Positions 1-8,120 of a stretch of DNA of 64,000 nucleotides are shown piece after piece. A model generated the notes under the pieces. That model was not told the DNA's origin. It made no database searches and saw nothing but the letters and a program-made list of their open reading frames with translations. The stretch is from positions 4,303,406 to 4,367,405 of the forward strand of contig NZ_CP033204.1 of the NCBI RefSeq assembly GCF_022701295.1. The letters are read 5' to 3'. The translations under genes were made by a program, and so were the position numbers. The stretch comes from Sphingopyxis sp. YF1 (GTDB lineage Bacteria > Pseudomonadota > Alphaproteobacteria > Sphingomonadales > Sphingomonadaceae). The first letter of the stretch is position 1, and each line of letters opens with the position of its first letter.

Positions 1-1524
1 GGTGGCGGGTTCGGTGCTGAAGATGTTGAACGGAACGCATCCCGCCGCGCGCGCCGCCGGGTCGCGGCAGACGGGCAGGCCGGTCACCGGGTCGGCGATC
101 GCGTCGCGCGCCGCGATCCAGTGCGACTTCCACGGATTGTTGGTCGAGGTGGCGTCATCGGTGACGCGGCCATATTGCCAGAACGCCTGCCACTTGAGGC
201 TGTCGCTGAACTTGCCGCTCAGCGACGAGCCGATCGTGAAGCTCTCGCGGTCGTGGATTTCCTCGCGCTCGGGGAAATTGCCATAGGTGCGATCGATGTA
301 CAGCGACGTCAGCCCGTTATCGAGCATGACCTGCCGAAGCGCGTCGGGCAGGAAGGGGTTGTCCAGCCGCGCACTCGCGCCGCGCGACCCGGCCACCGGG
401 CCTGAGAAATAGGTCGTCCGGCTGTCGTCGCGCCAATAATTGTAGCTGCCCCGGTATTTCTGGCGGGCATAGGAAAAATAGCCGTCGACCGTGAGGTGGT
501 CGGTCAGGTCATAGTCGGCCCGGCCCATCAGTGCCAACGACTTCAGCCCGCCGCGGAACTGGTCGCGGTCGCTCAGGTTGCGGCCGTCACCCCCGTCGCA
601 CACGGCATATTGCGGCGATTCGAAGCTGGTCTGGCAACGCGATTCGCGGATATTCCCGTTGCCTTCGACCATGTAGCGCTTGTTGTTCAGCCAATAGGTC
701 GGGACATAGTCGTAATAGAGCTGGCGCGTGTTGTAGATCACGACGCGGTCGGGAATGCCGTCGTTGATCCCCGTGTTGGCGGGATTGGCGCGGTAGGTCA
801 CCCAATCGCGCCAGTCGAAGCGGTCGGTGTAGATCAGCGGGTCCGCCTGCGAATAGGTCGCCCCGATCGCAAAGCCGCCGCGGTTGCCGGCAAATTTCCC
901 ACCCGTCGCGACCGACACCAGAAACTCGTTGGCATCGCCCTGCTGCGAAATGCCGTTGGTCGCGGAGATATGCAGCCCGTCGATGCTGCGTTTGGTGATG
1001 ACGTTGACGGCGCCCGTGACCGCATCGGCGCCGTAGATCGCGGCGGCGCCGCCGGTCACCACCTCGATGCGGTCGACCATGCCCACCGGGATCATGCCGA
1101 TGTCGACCGCGGAGGAGCGTGCCGAGCTCGACACGCGGCGCTGTCCGTCGATCAGCGTCAGGCTGCGGTTGGTCCCGAGGTTGCGCAGGTTGACCGCCGA
1201 TATGCCGGCGTCCCAGCCCCTGACGTCGCTCGACAGATTCTGGCTGGTGCCGAGCGCGGGTTCGCGGGCGAGCGCGTCGATGGCGCTGATCCGGCCAAGG
1301 CCGAGCGCCTGGTCCATGCTGGTCACGCTGACCGGCATCGCCGATTCGAGCTCGGGCCGGGCGATGCGCGATCCCGTGACGACAATCGCTTCCTCGGCTT
1401 CGCCCTGCGCCTGGCCGTTGTCGGCGGGCGCGAGCGGCGCTTGCTGGGCATGAGCCGATGCGGCGGCAGCCACCAGCATCGAAGCGGTCGATGCCGCGAA
1501 AAACAGCCTGGCCTTCATCCTCAT
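1..1524 (-). CDS. TonB-dependent receptor, N-terminal part (cut by window edge)
   Basis: This is the first 508 codons of an outer-membrane TonB-dependent receptor; the C-terminal barrel lies outside the window. The start ATG at 1524 has GGGAGGA a few bases upstream (an in-frame ATG follows two codons later). The N-terminus is a signal peptide ending near AHAQQ. A TonB-box-like EEAIVVTGSR and a plug domain follow, with the typical segments LRNLGTNRSLTLIDG and YGADAVTGAVNVITK, then barrel strands. A copy of the operator shared with the neighbouring polyol genes lies about 225 bp upstream. From this I infer uptake of a polyol or polyol-containing compound. The receptor class is clear; the substrate is a guess from context. 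Confidence 0.93.
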   Translation of the reverse strand, partial: MRMKARLFFAASTASMLVAAAASAHAQQAPLAPADNGQAQGEAEEAIVVTGSRIARPELESAMPVSVTSMDQALGLGRISAIDALAREPALGTSQNLSSDVRGWDAGISAVNLRNLGTNRSLTLIDGQRRVSSSARSSAVDIGMIPVGMVDRIEVVTGGAAAIYGADAVTGAVNVITKRSIDGLHISATNGISQQGDANEFLVSVATGGKFAGNRGGFAIGATYSQADPLIYTDRFDWRDWVTYRANPANTGINDGIPDRVVIYNTRQLYYDYVPTYWLNNKRYMVEGNGNIRESRCQTSFESPQYAVCDGGDGRNLSDRDQFRGGLKSLALMGRADYDLTDHLTVDGYFSYARQKYRGSYNYWRDDSRTTYFSGPVAGSRGASARLDNPFLPDALRQVMLDNGLTSLYIDRTYGNFPEREEIHDRESFTIGSSLSGKFSDSLKWQAFWQYGRVTDDATSTNNPWKSHWIAARDAIADPVTGLPVCRDPAARAAGCVPFNIFSTEPAT

Positions 1525-1921
1525 TCCATCCTCCCACATATTTATGTTCAACAATTTTCGCGACCCCGCGCGATCGCGCGTGGGCGGCCCCTGCAATCGG
1601 AGACGGCGATATTCAATATCGTTAATGTTTCTTGGCATAAACTTCTCCGGTCGTCAATTTTCGATATAAATCACTGTTTTATATCATATAAAATTCAAGG
1701 CATGATCCGAAATCAATCGGATTATGGTTTCTGATCGCGAATCTACAATAACGATAATGATCAAGTTTCAGCCTGCGGCCTAGAGGAGATTCGGGTCGCT
1801 TTTGTGACGAAGTCAGCGCGCCGGGATTCGCCTTGGGCGGGCCGCCGCAGACCTGATTGTTCGGCGAAGCGGGGGGGGGCGTGCGGGTCCGAAGCGCCGA
1901 CCGGCTAGGCAGCGACCGGCA
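1525..1921. other. Intergenic leader of the TonB receptor
   Basis: No convincing gene lies in this stretch between the fructokinase stop and the receptor start. The part from about 1600 to 1760 is conspicuously AT-rich compared with the flanking genes, as expected for a promoter region. It holds the operator copy at 1748-1759. Confidence 0.7.
1748..1759 (+). promoter_or_regulatory. LacI-family operator, copy upstream of TonB receptor
   Basis: The sequence ATAACGATAATG is identical to the core of the operators at 6949-6960 and 9549-9560 (minus strand) and differs by one base from the core at 6818-6829. Its position upstream of the receptor gene makes it a probable binding site for the LacI-family protein encoded at 7031-8089. 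Assignment to that regulator is inference from proximity and from the copy in front of the regulator gene itself. Confidence 0.7.
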
Positions 1922-2833
1922 TCATGTCGCTCCCTTTTTCGCGGCGTGCCGGGCCAGCTCGATTGCGCCGACCAGCGCGGGCGGCGGGTCGGTCAGTTGC
2001 GGCGCGACGAGGAAGGCGTGCGGGTCGGCGGCCGCCGCCCCCGTCGCATACCCCGCCATCATCCGGGCGAAATCGGCGCGGACGCGGTCGAGCAGAAAGG
2101 GAGGACTCATCACGCCGCCGCCGAGGATGACACGCTCGACCCGCAGCATATAGGCCAGGTTTGTGCACAGCGCGGCGATATAGTGGCTTGCGACGCTCCA
2201 GCCCGGGTGACCGGCGTCCAGCGTTTCGGCGGGGTGTTGCCACCGCGCCAGCATCGCCGGACCGGCGGCGAGTCCTTCGAGGCAATCGCCATGGAAGGGG
2301 CAGTTGCCCGCGAAGGCATCCCCCGGCGCCCGCGATACGCGCATATGTCCCATCTCGGCATGCGGGAATATGCGACGCACCGCGCCGTCGAGCATGACGC
2401 CGACGCCGATGCCCGTACCGATCGTGACATAAGCGAAATTCGCGACGTTCCGGGCTGCGCCATGCAGGCCTTCGCCCAGCGCCGCGGCGTTCACGTCGGT
2501 GTCGATCGCCACCGGCGCGCCGGTGGCGTCTTTCACGGCGCCGAGGATGTCCGCGTCCGACCAGCCCGCTTTCGGGGTCCCGCCGATCCGCCCATATGCC
2601 GCGGCCGCAGGGTCCAGTTCGACGGGGCCGAATGCGGCCAGTCCCGCGCCCGCCGGCGTGCCGTGGCGGTCGACCGCGCGCGCAAAGAACCGCCTCATGT
2701 CGCTAAATGTCTCCGCCGGCGTGCGGGTCGGGAAATGCGCCTGTTCCAATATGCGCCCGTCCGCTGCGCTGAGAGCGCAGATGAATTTGGTGCCGCCGGC
2801 CTCGATCGCGGCGAATGGTGCGGAACTGGACAT
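1922..2833 (-). CDS. ROK-family fructokinase
   Basis: Predicted ATP-dependent sugar kinase of 303 residues, most likely phosphorylating fructose to fructose-6-phosphate in the cytoplasm. The start ATG at 2833 has GGGAG upstream and is followed by the ATP-binding segment AAIEAGGTKFICAL. The zinc-site region reads CPFHGDCLEGLAAGPA, the form typical of bacterial fructokinases (YdhR/ScrK type) rather than glucokinases or NagC repressors. No DNA-binding domain is present. An in-frame extension to 2995 is possible but lacks a good ribosome site. It is the last gene of the FAD oxidoreductase-SDR-mannitol dehydrogenase series, and a fructokinase is exactly what those dehydrogenases need downstream. 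Confidence 0.9.
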   Translation of the reverse strand: MSSSAPFAAIEAGGTKFICALSAADGRILEQAHFPTRTPAETFSDMRRFFARAVDRHGTPAGAGLAAFGPVELDPAAAAYGRIGGTPKAGWSDADILGAVKDATGAPVAIDTDVNAAALGEGLHGAARNVANFAYVTIGTGIGVGVMLDGAVRRIFPHAEMGHMRVSRAPGDAFAGNCPFHGDCLEGLAAGPAMLARWQHPAETLDAGHPGWSVASHYIAALCTNLAYMLRVERVILGGGVMSPPFLLDRVRADFARMMAGYATGAAAADPHAFLVAPQLTDPPPALVGAIELARHAAKKGAT

Positions 2834-2951
2834 GAAATCTCCCAAACCTCTTTCCGGGGAACCGGCTGCTTCGGTCGCGATACGGCGGCGAGGGGCGCGG
2901 CCCCTCTTCCCCCTGTTGCGACGATCCGCGCGGACCGTCCCCATCCGCTCT

Positions 2952-4436
2952 TCAGCTTTCGATGTAGCGCGCCAGCGCTGCGTCGATTCCCTCACTCCAG
3001 ATCAGCGACAGCGCTTCCGCGAAGGCTGCTGCAAATTCATGATGCCCCGCCAGATCCCCATAGATCGATCGCATGCCGATCCATAGCGCGGGATCGCCCT
3101 GCGCGGCGCGCGCGGCGGCCGTCAGTTCGTCCCAGGCGGGGTCGTTCGGCGCGATCGGCGCACCCCGCGCGTCGGTGCCATGGCAATAACGGCACCACAG
3201 GGCGCTCGCGAGGACTAGCCCTCGGGGCACCGCGCCGCGCGCCAGATTGTCGCGGATCGACGGAATGATGAATTTGGGCTGGCGGTTCGAGCCGTCGAAG
3301 CACAGGCGGCGCGTGGTGTCGGCGATCTCGGGGTTGGCGAAGCGTCCGGCGACCTGCCGCTTGTAGGCCGCAAGGTCTTGGCCCGGTACCGGCGGGACGA
3401 CGGGCAGGATCTCGTCGTTCGTCACCTTGTCGAGGAAGGCTGCGACAAGGCCATTGCCCATCGCTTCATGCACCTGGTCGATCCCGAGCAGTGCCGCCGG
3501 ATAGGCGAGGATGGCATGCCCGCCGTTGAGGATGCGGATTTTCATCGTTTCGAAGGCGTGCACCTCATCGGTGAAGGTCACGCCGACTTTGTCGAGCGCG
3601 GGGCGCCCCGCGGCAAATCGGTCCTCCAGCACCCACTGGCGAAAGGGCTCGCAGGTCACCGGCACCGGGTCGTCGGCAAGGCTGAAGCGCGCTGCCATCG
3701 CGCGTTCGTGCGGACCGGTGGCGGGGGCAATCCGGTCGACCATGCCGTTCGGAAAGGTCGCATGGGCGGCGATCCAGTCGGCGAGCCCGGGGTCGGACAG
3801 GCGCGCGAGGCCGATGGTCGCGGCCCGTGCGGCGTCGCCGTTGCCGGGCAGGTTGTCGCACGACAATATGGTGAAGGGGGCGACGCCAGCGGCGCGGCGT
3901 CGTCCCAGCGCTGCGACGATTGCGCCGAACGCGGTGGTGGGGCGATCGGGTGCGGCGGCGTCCGCGATCATGGCGGGGTCGCCGGGATCGAAGCGGCCGG
4001 TCGCGGGATCGATGAAATAGCCGCCTTCGGTCACCGTCAGCGAGACGATGCGGATTTCCGGCCGGCTCATCGCCGCGATCAGCGGGGCGTTCGATGGCGT
4101 GACGGCGATGAAGTCGGTCATCGCACCGACGCGCCGGGCGCGCTTGCCGTCGGGGTCGAGCTCGATCACCGTCGACAGGCAATCCTGCGCTTTCAGCGCG
4201 TCGCGCATCGCGGCGTCGGCCGGGCGCACGCCCGCCCCGAGGATCGCCCAGTCGTGATCCTCTCCGCGCGCGAACAGGTCGTCCAGATACACCGCCATAT
4301 GCGCGCGGTGAAAATTTCCGAGGCCGATATGGACGATCCCGGGCGTCAGACCTCGACGATCGTAGCGGGGCTGGGAAACGTTCAACTCATGCCATCCAGT
4401 TGCCGCCGTCGACGCCAAAGGTCTGGGCGACGACAT
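2952..4436 (-). CDS. mtlK: Mannitol 2-dehydrogenase family (long-chain polyol dehydrogenase)
   Basis: NAD-dependent polyol dehydrogenase of 494 residues, expected to oxidise D-mannitol to D-fructose. The Rossmann segment is GIVHIGLGNFHRAH (residues 33-46). PNGMVDRI and the catalytic motif KIRILNGGH follow, giving K299, N304 and H307, with the same spacing as the catalytic Lys-Asn-His of Pseudomonas M2DH. The ATG at 4436 overlaps the upstream SDR gene by 50 bases and gives an N-terminus of normal family length. A TTG at 4385, just after the SDR stop, is the alternative start. The family also contains fructuronate reductases (UxuB/UxaB), but a fructokinase and a sorbitol dehydrogenase as neighbours favour mannitol. 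Confidence 0.88.
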   Translation of the reverse strand: MSSPRPLASTAATGWHELNVSQPRYDRRGLTPGIVHIGLGNFHRAHMAVYLDDLFARGEDHDWAILGAGVRPADAAMRDALKAQDCLSTVIELDPDGKRARRVGAMTDFIAVTPSNAPLIAAMSRPEIRIVSLTVTEGGYFIDPATGRFDPGDPAMIADAAAPDRPTTAFGAIVAALGRRRAAGVAPFTILSCDNLPGNGDAARAATIGLARLSDPGLADWIAAHATFPNGMVDRIAPATGPHERAMAARFSLADDPVPVTCEPFRQWVLEDRFAAGRPALDKVGVTFTDEVHAFETMKIRILNGGHAILAYPAALLGIDQVHEAMGNGLVAAFLDKVTNDEILPVVPPVPGQDLAAYKRQVAGRFANPEIADTTRRLCFDGSNRQPKFIIPSIRDNLARGAVPRGLVLASALWCRYCHGTDARGAPIAPNDPAWDELTAAARAAQGDPALWIGMRSIYGDLAGHHEFAAAFAEALSLIWSEGIDAALARYIES

Positions 4437-5157
4437 AGTCCGCCTCGGCGGTGGCGAGAAAGATCGCCATGCCCGTCAGGTCGGCGGCCCGGGCCGTGCG
4501 GCCGATCGGCACCGATGTGCCGACCAGATGCTTCTTCTCGCCGGCGGGGCGGCCTTCCAGCCTGGCGAAATGGGCATCGACGCCGTCCCAATGCTCGCCG
4601 TCGACGACGCCGGGGGCGATCGCGTTCACGTTGATGCCATGGCGGATCAGGTCCAGCCCGGCGGACTGGGTCATGCTGATCACCGCCGCCTTGGTCGCAC
4701 AATAGACCGCGACCAGCGGCTCGCCGCGGCGTCCGGCCTGACTGGCCATGTTGATGATCTTGCCGCCTGCGCCGCGCGCAATCATGTGCCGCGCCGCCGC
4801 CTGCAGACAAAAGAGGCTGCCTGCGACATTCACCGCAAAGGCGCGGTCGTAATCCGCGCGGGCGATGTCGGCGATCGGCGCGGCGGTGAACAGCGCGGCA
4901 TTGTTGATCAAAATGTCGATCTTGCCCAGCTTCGCGATCGCTTCGGCAAAGCCGTCGTCGATCGAGCCCTGCCGGGTGACGTCCATCTCGACCGCCATCG
5001 CGTGCGGGCCGAGCGCTGCGGCCGCCGCGCGGACCCCTGCGCCGTCGATGTCCGCGAGCGCCACCGCGGCGCCCTCGGCGATGTAGGCGCGCGCGAATTC
5101 CAGCCCGATGCCGCGCGCCGCGCCCGTGATCAGCGCGGTTTTCCCCTCAAGTCGCAT
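4387..5157 (-). CDS. smoS: Sorbitol (L-iditol 2-) dehydrogenase, SDR family
   Basis: Short-chain dehydrogenase of 256 residues, predicted to oxidise D-sorbitol (and possibly galactitol or L-iditol) to the ketose with NAD. It has the cofactor motif TGAARGIG (residues 11-18), the NNAAL motif and the catalytic triad S139, Y152 and K156 (YCATK). The segments NAIAPGVVDGEHWDGVDA and the C-terminal GVDGGNWM closely resemble the Rhodobacter SmoS/PolS sorbitol dehydrogenase as I remember it. GGAAAGG lies upstream of the start. It is the second gene of the polyol operon and overlaps the mannitol dehydrogenase start. Confidence 0.88.
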   Translation of the reverse strand: MRLEGKTALITGAARGIGLEFARAYIAEGAAVALADIDGAGVRAAAAALGPHAMAVEMDVTRQGSIDDGFAEAIAKLGKIDILINNAALFTAAPIADIARADYDRAFAVNVAGSLFCLQAAARHMIARGAGGKIINMASQAGRRGEPLVAVYCATKAAVISMTQSAGLDLIRHGINVNAIAPGVVDGEHWDGVDAHFARLEGRPAGEKKHLVGTSVPIGRTARAADLTGMAIFLATAEADYVVAQTFGVDGGNWMA

Positions 5158-5205
5158 GCTGGAAACCTTTCCTCGCCCCTGGCGTGAAACCGGGTGACCA
5201 CGCGC

Positions 5206-6585
5206 TCACGCCACGCAATCCGCCGCTTTCACCGCCGGATAGGTCGTCAGCTCGATCGGCGCGCCGGGATTGACGACATTGTCGAAGTCGACGACCGCGC
5301 CCTGCGCGATAAGGGTTTCGCGCAGATGCGTGAAATCCATCGCGGACATGCTGTAGCCGTGCCGACTGGCCAGCGCCGCGGCGGTGCCGGCGCCCTGGCC
5401 CATCGCCATGCAGGTCGCCATCACGCGGACCGACCCGAACCCCGGGCCGTCGGCGCTGAGGCATCGGCCCGCGGTGACGAGGTTGACGCTGCCCTGCGGC
5501 ACGAGGCAGCGGAAGGGGACATTATATTCCTGCCGCGGGATGACGAGATCATTCTGCTCGTTGCTGTCCGAGGCGTGGATGTCGATGACGTGGGCGCCCT
5601 TGGCAATCGTGTCGGGAAAGGCCTTCGGCGTCAGGATGTCGTCCTTCTGGAGTTCGTAGAGACCGACGATGTGATAGGATTCGCGCACCCCGGTCTGGAT
5701 GCCCGACTTCGCCAGCCAGCAGTCGCGGAATTCCGGGAACTCGCGCCGCAATATCTCGATGATGAGCTGGAGGTTCTCGCGCAGGCTGCACTCGGTGCGC
5801 GTGAACCACTCGGGGTCGCTTGCATCGGTCGCCTCGCGGAGCAGGTTGATGCTGACCATGCCGTCGCGGAAGAATTTGTTGATCCACGGTCCGCCGAAGA
5901 TCGGGATGTCGCCCTCGGCGTTGAGCTCGAGCAGGCGGCCGCGGATCGTGTCGGAAACGGGGAGCATCCCGTCGACCGCGTCCCTGAACAGATAATCGAG
6001 CGCATCGGTGTCGACGCCGCCCAGCTGGAACCACAGCGTCGCCGGTTGCAGCACGTCGCCCTTGGTCGTCGGGAAACCCGCGGCGCGCACCAGGTCGGCG
6101 TCGCCCGTGCAGTCGACGAAGACCTTGGCGCCGTATGCGACGCGGCCCGCCTTGTTCTGCACGATGACATGGGTGACGCGGTCCCCCTCGGTGACGCAGT
6201 CGGAGAACCAGCTGTGATAGAGCAGTGTCACCCCGCTCTCGAGCAGCAAGCGCTGCGCCGCGAGCTTCAGGATTTCGTCGTTGACCGGATAATTGCCGCT
6301 TTCCAGCGATACGTCGGCGCCGCCGAGTTCGGCCGCCTTGCGAAGAAGCTCGAACGGAATGCCGCCGATGTGCTGCTTGCCGAAGTGGCGGAATTCGCTG
6401 ATCGGCGTCACCAGCGCGCTCGTCGACATGCCGCCGACAAAGCCGTAGCGTTCGATCAGCAGGGTCTTCGCGCCGTTGCGCGCCGCGGCCACGGCCGCGA
6501 TGAGGCCCGCGGGGCCTCCGCCGCACACGACGACGTCGTAGCAGCCGGCGACGGGTACGTCCCTGCCGGGTTCCCGGATCGACAT
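5206..6585 (-). CDS. FAD-dependent oxidoreductase, unknown substrate
   Basis: A 459-residue flavoprotein of the FAD_oxidored (PF12831-like) class. The FAD-binding motif YDVVVCGGGPAGLIAA is near the N-terminus, followed by IERYGFVGGMSTSAL. A second segment, FVDCTGDADLV, and a C-terminal GQGAGTAAAL complete the fold. No signal peptide is seen, so it should be cytoplasmic. The start MSIREPG at 6585 is preferred because related proteins begin like this; an in-frame GTG at 6609 is possible. It is the first gene of the polyol operon with an operator about 230 bp upstream. The reaction is not known to me, and its place before two NAD-linked polyol dehydrogenases does not explain why an FAD enzyme is needed. 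Confidence 0.85.
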   Translation of the reverse strand: MSIREPGRDVPVAGCYDVVVCGGGPAGLIAAVAAARNGAKTLLIERYGFVGGMSTSALVTPISEFRHFGKQHIGGIPFELLRKAAELGGADVSLESGNYPVNDEILKLAAQRLLLESGVTLLYHSWFSDCVTEGDRVTHVIVQNKAGRVAYGAKVFVDCTGDADLVRAAGFPTTKGDVLQPATLWFQLGGVDTDALDYLFRDAVDGMLPVSDTIRGRLLELNAEGDIPIFGGPWINKFFRDGMVSINLLREATDASDPEWFTRTECSLRENLQLIIEILRREFPEFRDCWLAKSGIQTGVRESYHIVGLYELQKDDILTPKAFPDTIAKGAHVIDIHASDSNEQNDLVIPRQEYNVPFRCLVPQGSVNLVTAGRCLSADGPGFGSVRVMATCMAMGQGAGTAAALASRHGYSMSAMDFTHLRETLIAQGAVVDFDNVVNPGAPIELTTYPAVKAADCVA

Positions 6586-6816
6586 ATTCTCTTCAGATTT
6601 CACCGACACATCTTCTTCCTGTTGATCCGTTGCCGTTCGATGGATGCGGGTAAGACCCCGCCGCCGGCCCGGTTTCGCCCTGCGGGCGATCTGGCCGGTG
6701 AGCGAAGTCCGGTCGCTGTGCTGCGGCCGGCGGTGCGTTGCCCGATCCTGTTGCGCCTCCCCCTCACGCGGCCCGCCCGATCCTTGCCGTCAAGGGTGAG
6801 GCTTTGCTTCTTAAAA

Positions 6817-6834
6817 GATAGCGATAATGTTATC
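6817..6834 (+). promoter_or_regulatory. LacI-family operator upstream of the polyol operon
   Basis: The 18-bp imperfect palindrome GATAGCGATAATGTTATC has outer arms GATA/TATC and shares 11 of 12 core bases with the other three copies. It lies on the side of the divergent region nearer the FAD oxidoreductase start and probably controls that leftward operon. Confidence 0.75.
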
Positions 6835-6947
6835 TGGCATATGTCTGAGCGTTCGTCAACGCTGCAAAATTTCAATGAAAATCAATGATATTTTGCGGTT
6901 CTTGGATGTGTCTGCGATGAAGGGAGGGGATTTGCGGTGCAATATGC

Positions 6948-6965
6948 AATAACGATAATGTTATT
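6948..6965 (+). promoter_or_regulatory. LacI-family operator upstream of the regulator gene
   Basis: AATAACGATAATGTTATT is an 18-bp palindrome in which 14 of 18 positions are symmetric, as expected for a LacI dimer. It ends 65 bp before the regulator ATG at 7031, suggesting autoregulation. It contains the exact core ATAACGATAATG found at 1748-1759 and 9549-9560. Confidence 0.8.
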
Positions 6966-7030
6966 TCATCATCGCCTTGGCACGCCGCGCGCGCGTGGCT
7001 AAACGTCAATCTGGAATTGGAGGCGACAGC

Positions 7031-8089
7031 ATGACGGAGGGAACCAACGGGCGTCGTCCGCCAACGCTGCAGGATCTGGCGGCCGCCGTCGGCCTGACGG
7101 CCAACACCATCTCGCGCGCGCTCAATGACAAGCCCGGGGTCAGCGCGACCACGCGGGCGCTGATCAAGGCCGAGGCGGAGCGTCTCGGTTATGTCCCGAA
7201 CGTCCATGCGCGCTCGCTCGTGCTGGGGTCGCGCAAGACGATCGGCGTGATCGTCACCAACATCTCCAATCCCTTCTTCGCTGATCTGGTCAGCGAGGTC
7301 GAGCTGCAGGCGCAGCAGGCCGGCTACACCGTGCTGTTGCTGCTTTCGTACGAATCGGCCGAGCGCGAGCGCGATGCAATCAGCCGGGCCCTGCGCTCGG
7401 GGCTCGATGGCCTCATCGCGGCGCCGGTGCAGGAGCGATCCGACGCCTGGACGCCGGTGATCAAGGCGGGCATCCCACTCGTTCTGGTCAGTCGCGAGCT
7501 TCCCGAACTCGGTGTCGACTTCTTTTCGACCGATAATGAGGCGGGCATCCGGCTGACGACCGATGCGGTGCTGGCGGAGGGGGCGCGCGACGTCGTCCTC
7601 CTTGACGAAGACATGCCATTCTCGACCATCCGGCTCCGTATCGAGGGGTTTCGCCGCTCGCTCGAGCAGCACGGATTGTCCTTCGACCCGCGCAATCATC
7701 TCGCGCTCGTCCCGCCCGCCCGCTCGTTCCGCGTGTCGCAGTCGTGGCACGCCGACGACGCCTATCGCGTCGCCAGCGACCTGCTCGACCGCGGCCGCCG
7801 GCCCGATGCCTTCGTCGTCGGGGACGATTATTATGCGCTCGGCCTGTATCGCGCGCTGCGCGAGCGCGGGATCGAGATTCCCCGCGACGTGCTGGTGATG
7901 GGATGGGGCAATCATCCCTTCACCCGCTTCATGGAGCCGCCGCTGTCGACCTTGCTGCTGCCCTTCCAGGATGTCGCCAGTCGCGCGACGCGGCGGCTCC
8001 TCGATCGTATCGAGGGGCGCGCCGACGGCCGGGTCGTCACCGAGCGCATCGTTCCGGAACTCGTGCTGCGCGCGTCGAGCCTGCGGTGA
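7031..8089 (+). CDS. LacI-family transcriptional regulator of the polyol locus
   Basis: A 352-residue LacI/GalR-type regulator. The start ATG at 7031 has GGAGG seven bases upstream; an upstream in-frame ATG at 6977 lies closer to the operator and lacks this site. The helix-turn-helix reads PTLQDLAAAVGLTANTISRA, then the hinge segment YVPNVHARSL and a periplasmic-binding-protein-like effector domain starting at TIGVIVTNISNPFF. It is divergent from the polyol operon and convergent with the MFS gene. Operators of one type occur in front of all these units, so it probably represses them and is released by a polyol or by fructose. The effector cannot be told from sequence. Confidence 0.92.
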   Translation: MTEGTNGRRPPTLQDLAAAVGLTANTISRALNDKPGVSATTRALIKAEAERLGYVPNVHARSLVLGSRKTIGVIVTNISNPFFADLVSEVELQAQQAGYTVLLLLSYESAERERDAISRALRSGLDGLIAAPVQERSDAWTPVIKAGIPLVLVSRELPELGVDFFSTDNEAGIRLTTDAVLAEGARDVVLLDEDMPFSTIRLRIEGFRRSLEQHGLSFDPRNHLALVPPARSFRVSQSWHADDAYRVASDLLDRGRRPDAFVVGDDYYALGLYRALRERGIEIPRDVLVMGWGNHPFTRFMEPPLSTLLLPFQDVASRATRRLLDRIEGRADGRVVTERIVPELVLRASSLR

Positions 8090-8120
8090 TCGCGCTTCAC
8101 CGGCGCGCCCGAATCGGGCG

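Larger units (their letters stand above)
6586..7030. other. Divergent control region between polyol operon and lacI-type gene
   Basis: No gene is apparent. The region separates the leftward FAD oxidoreductase operon from the rightward regulator and holds two operator copies, at 6817-6834 and 6948-6965. The stretch from about 6800 to 6970 is AT-rich. One operator per divergent promoter is the simplest reading. Confidence 0.75.

Noticed and set aside
1611..1630. A fifth polyol operator around ATATCGTTAATG
   Set aside because: It matches the core too poorly compared with the other four sites.
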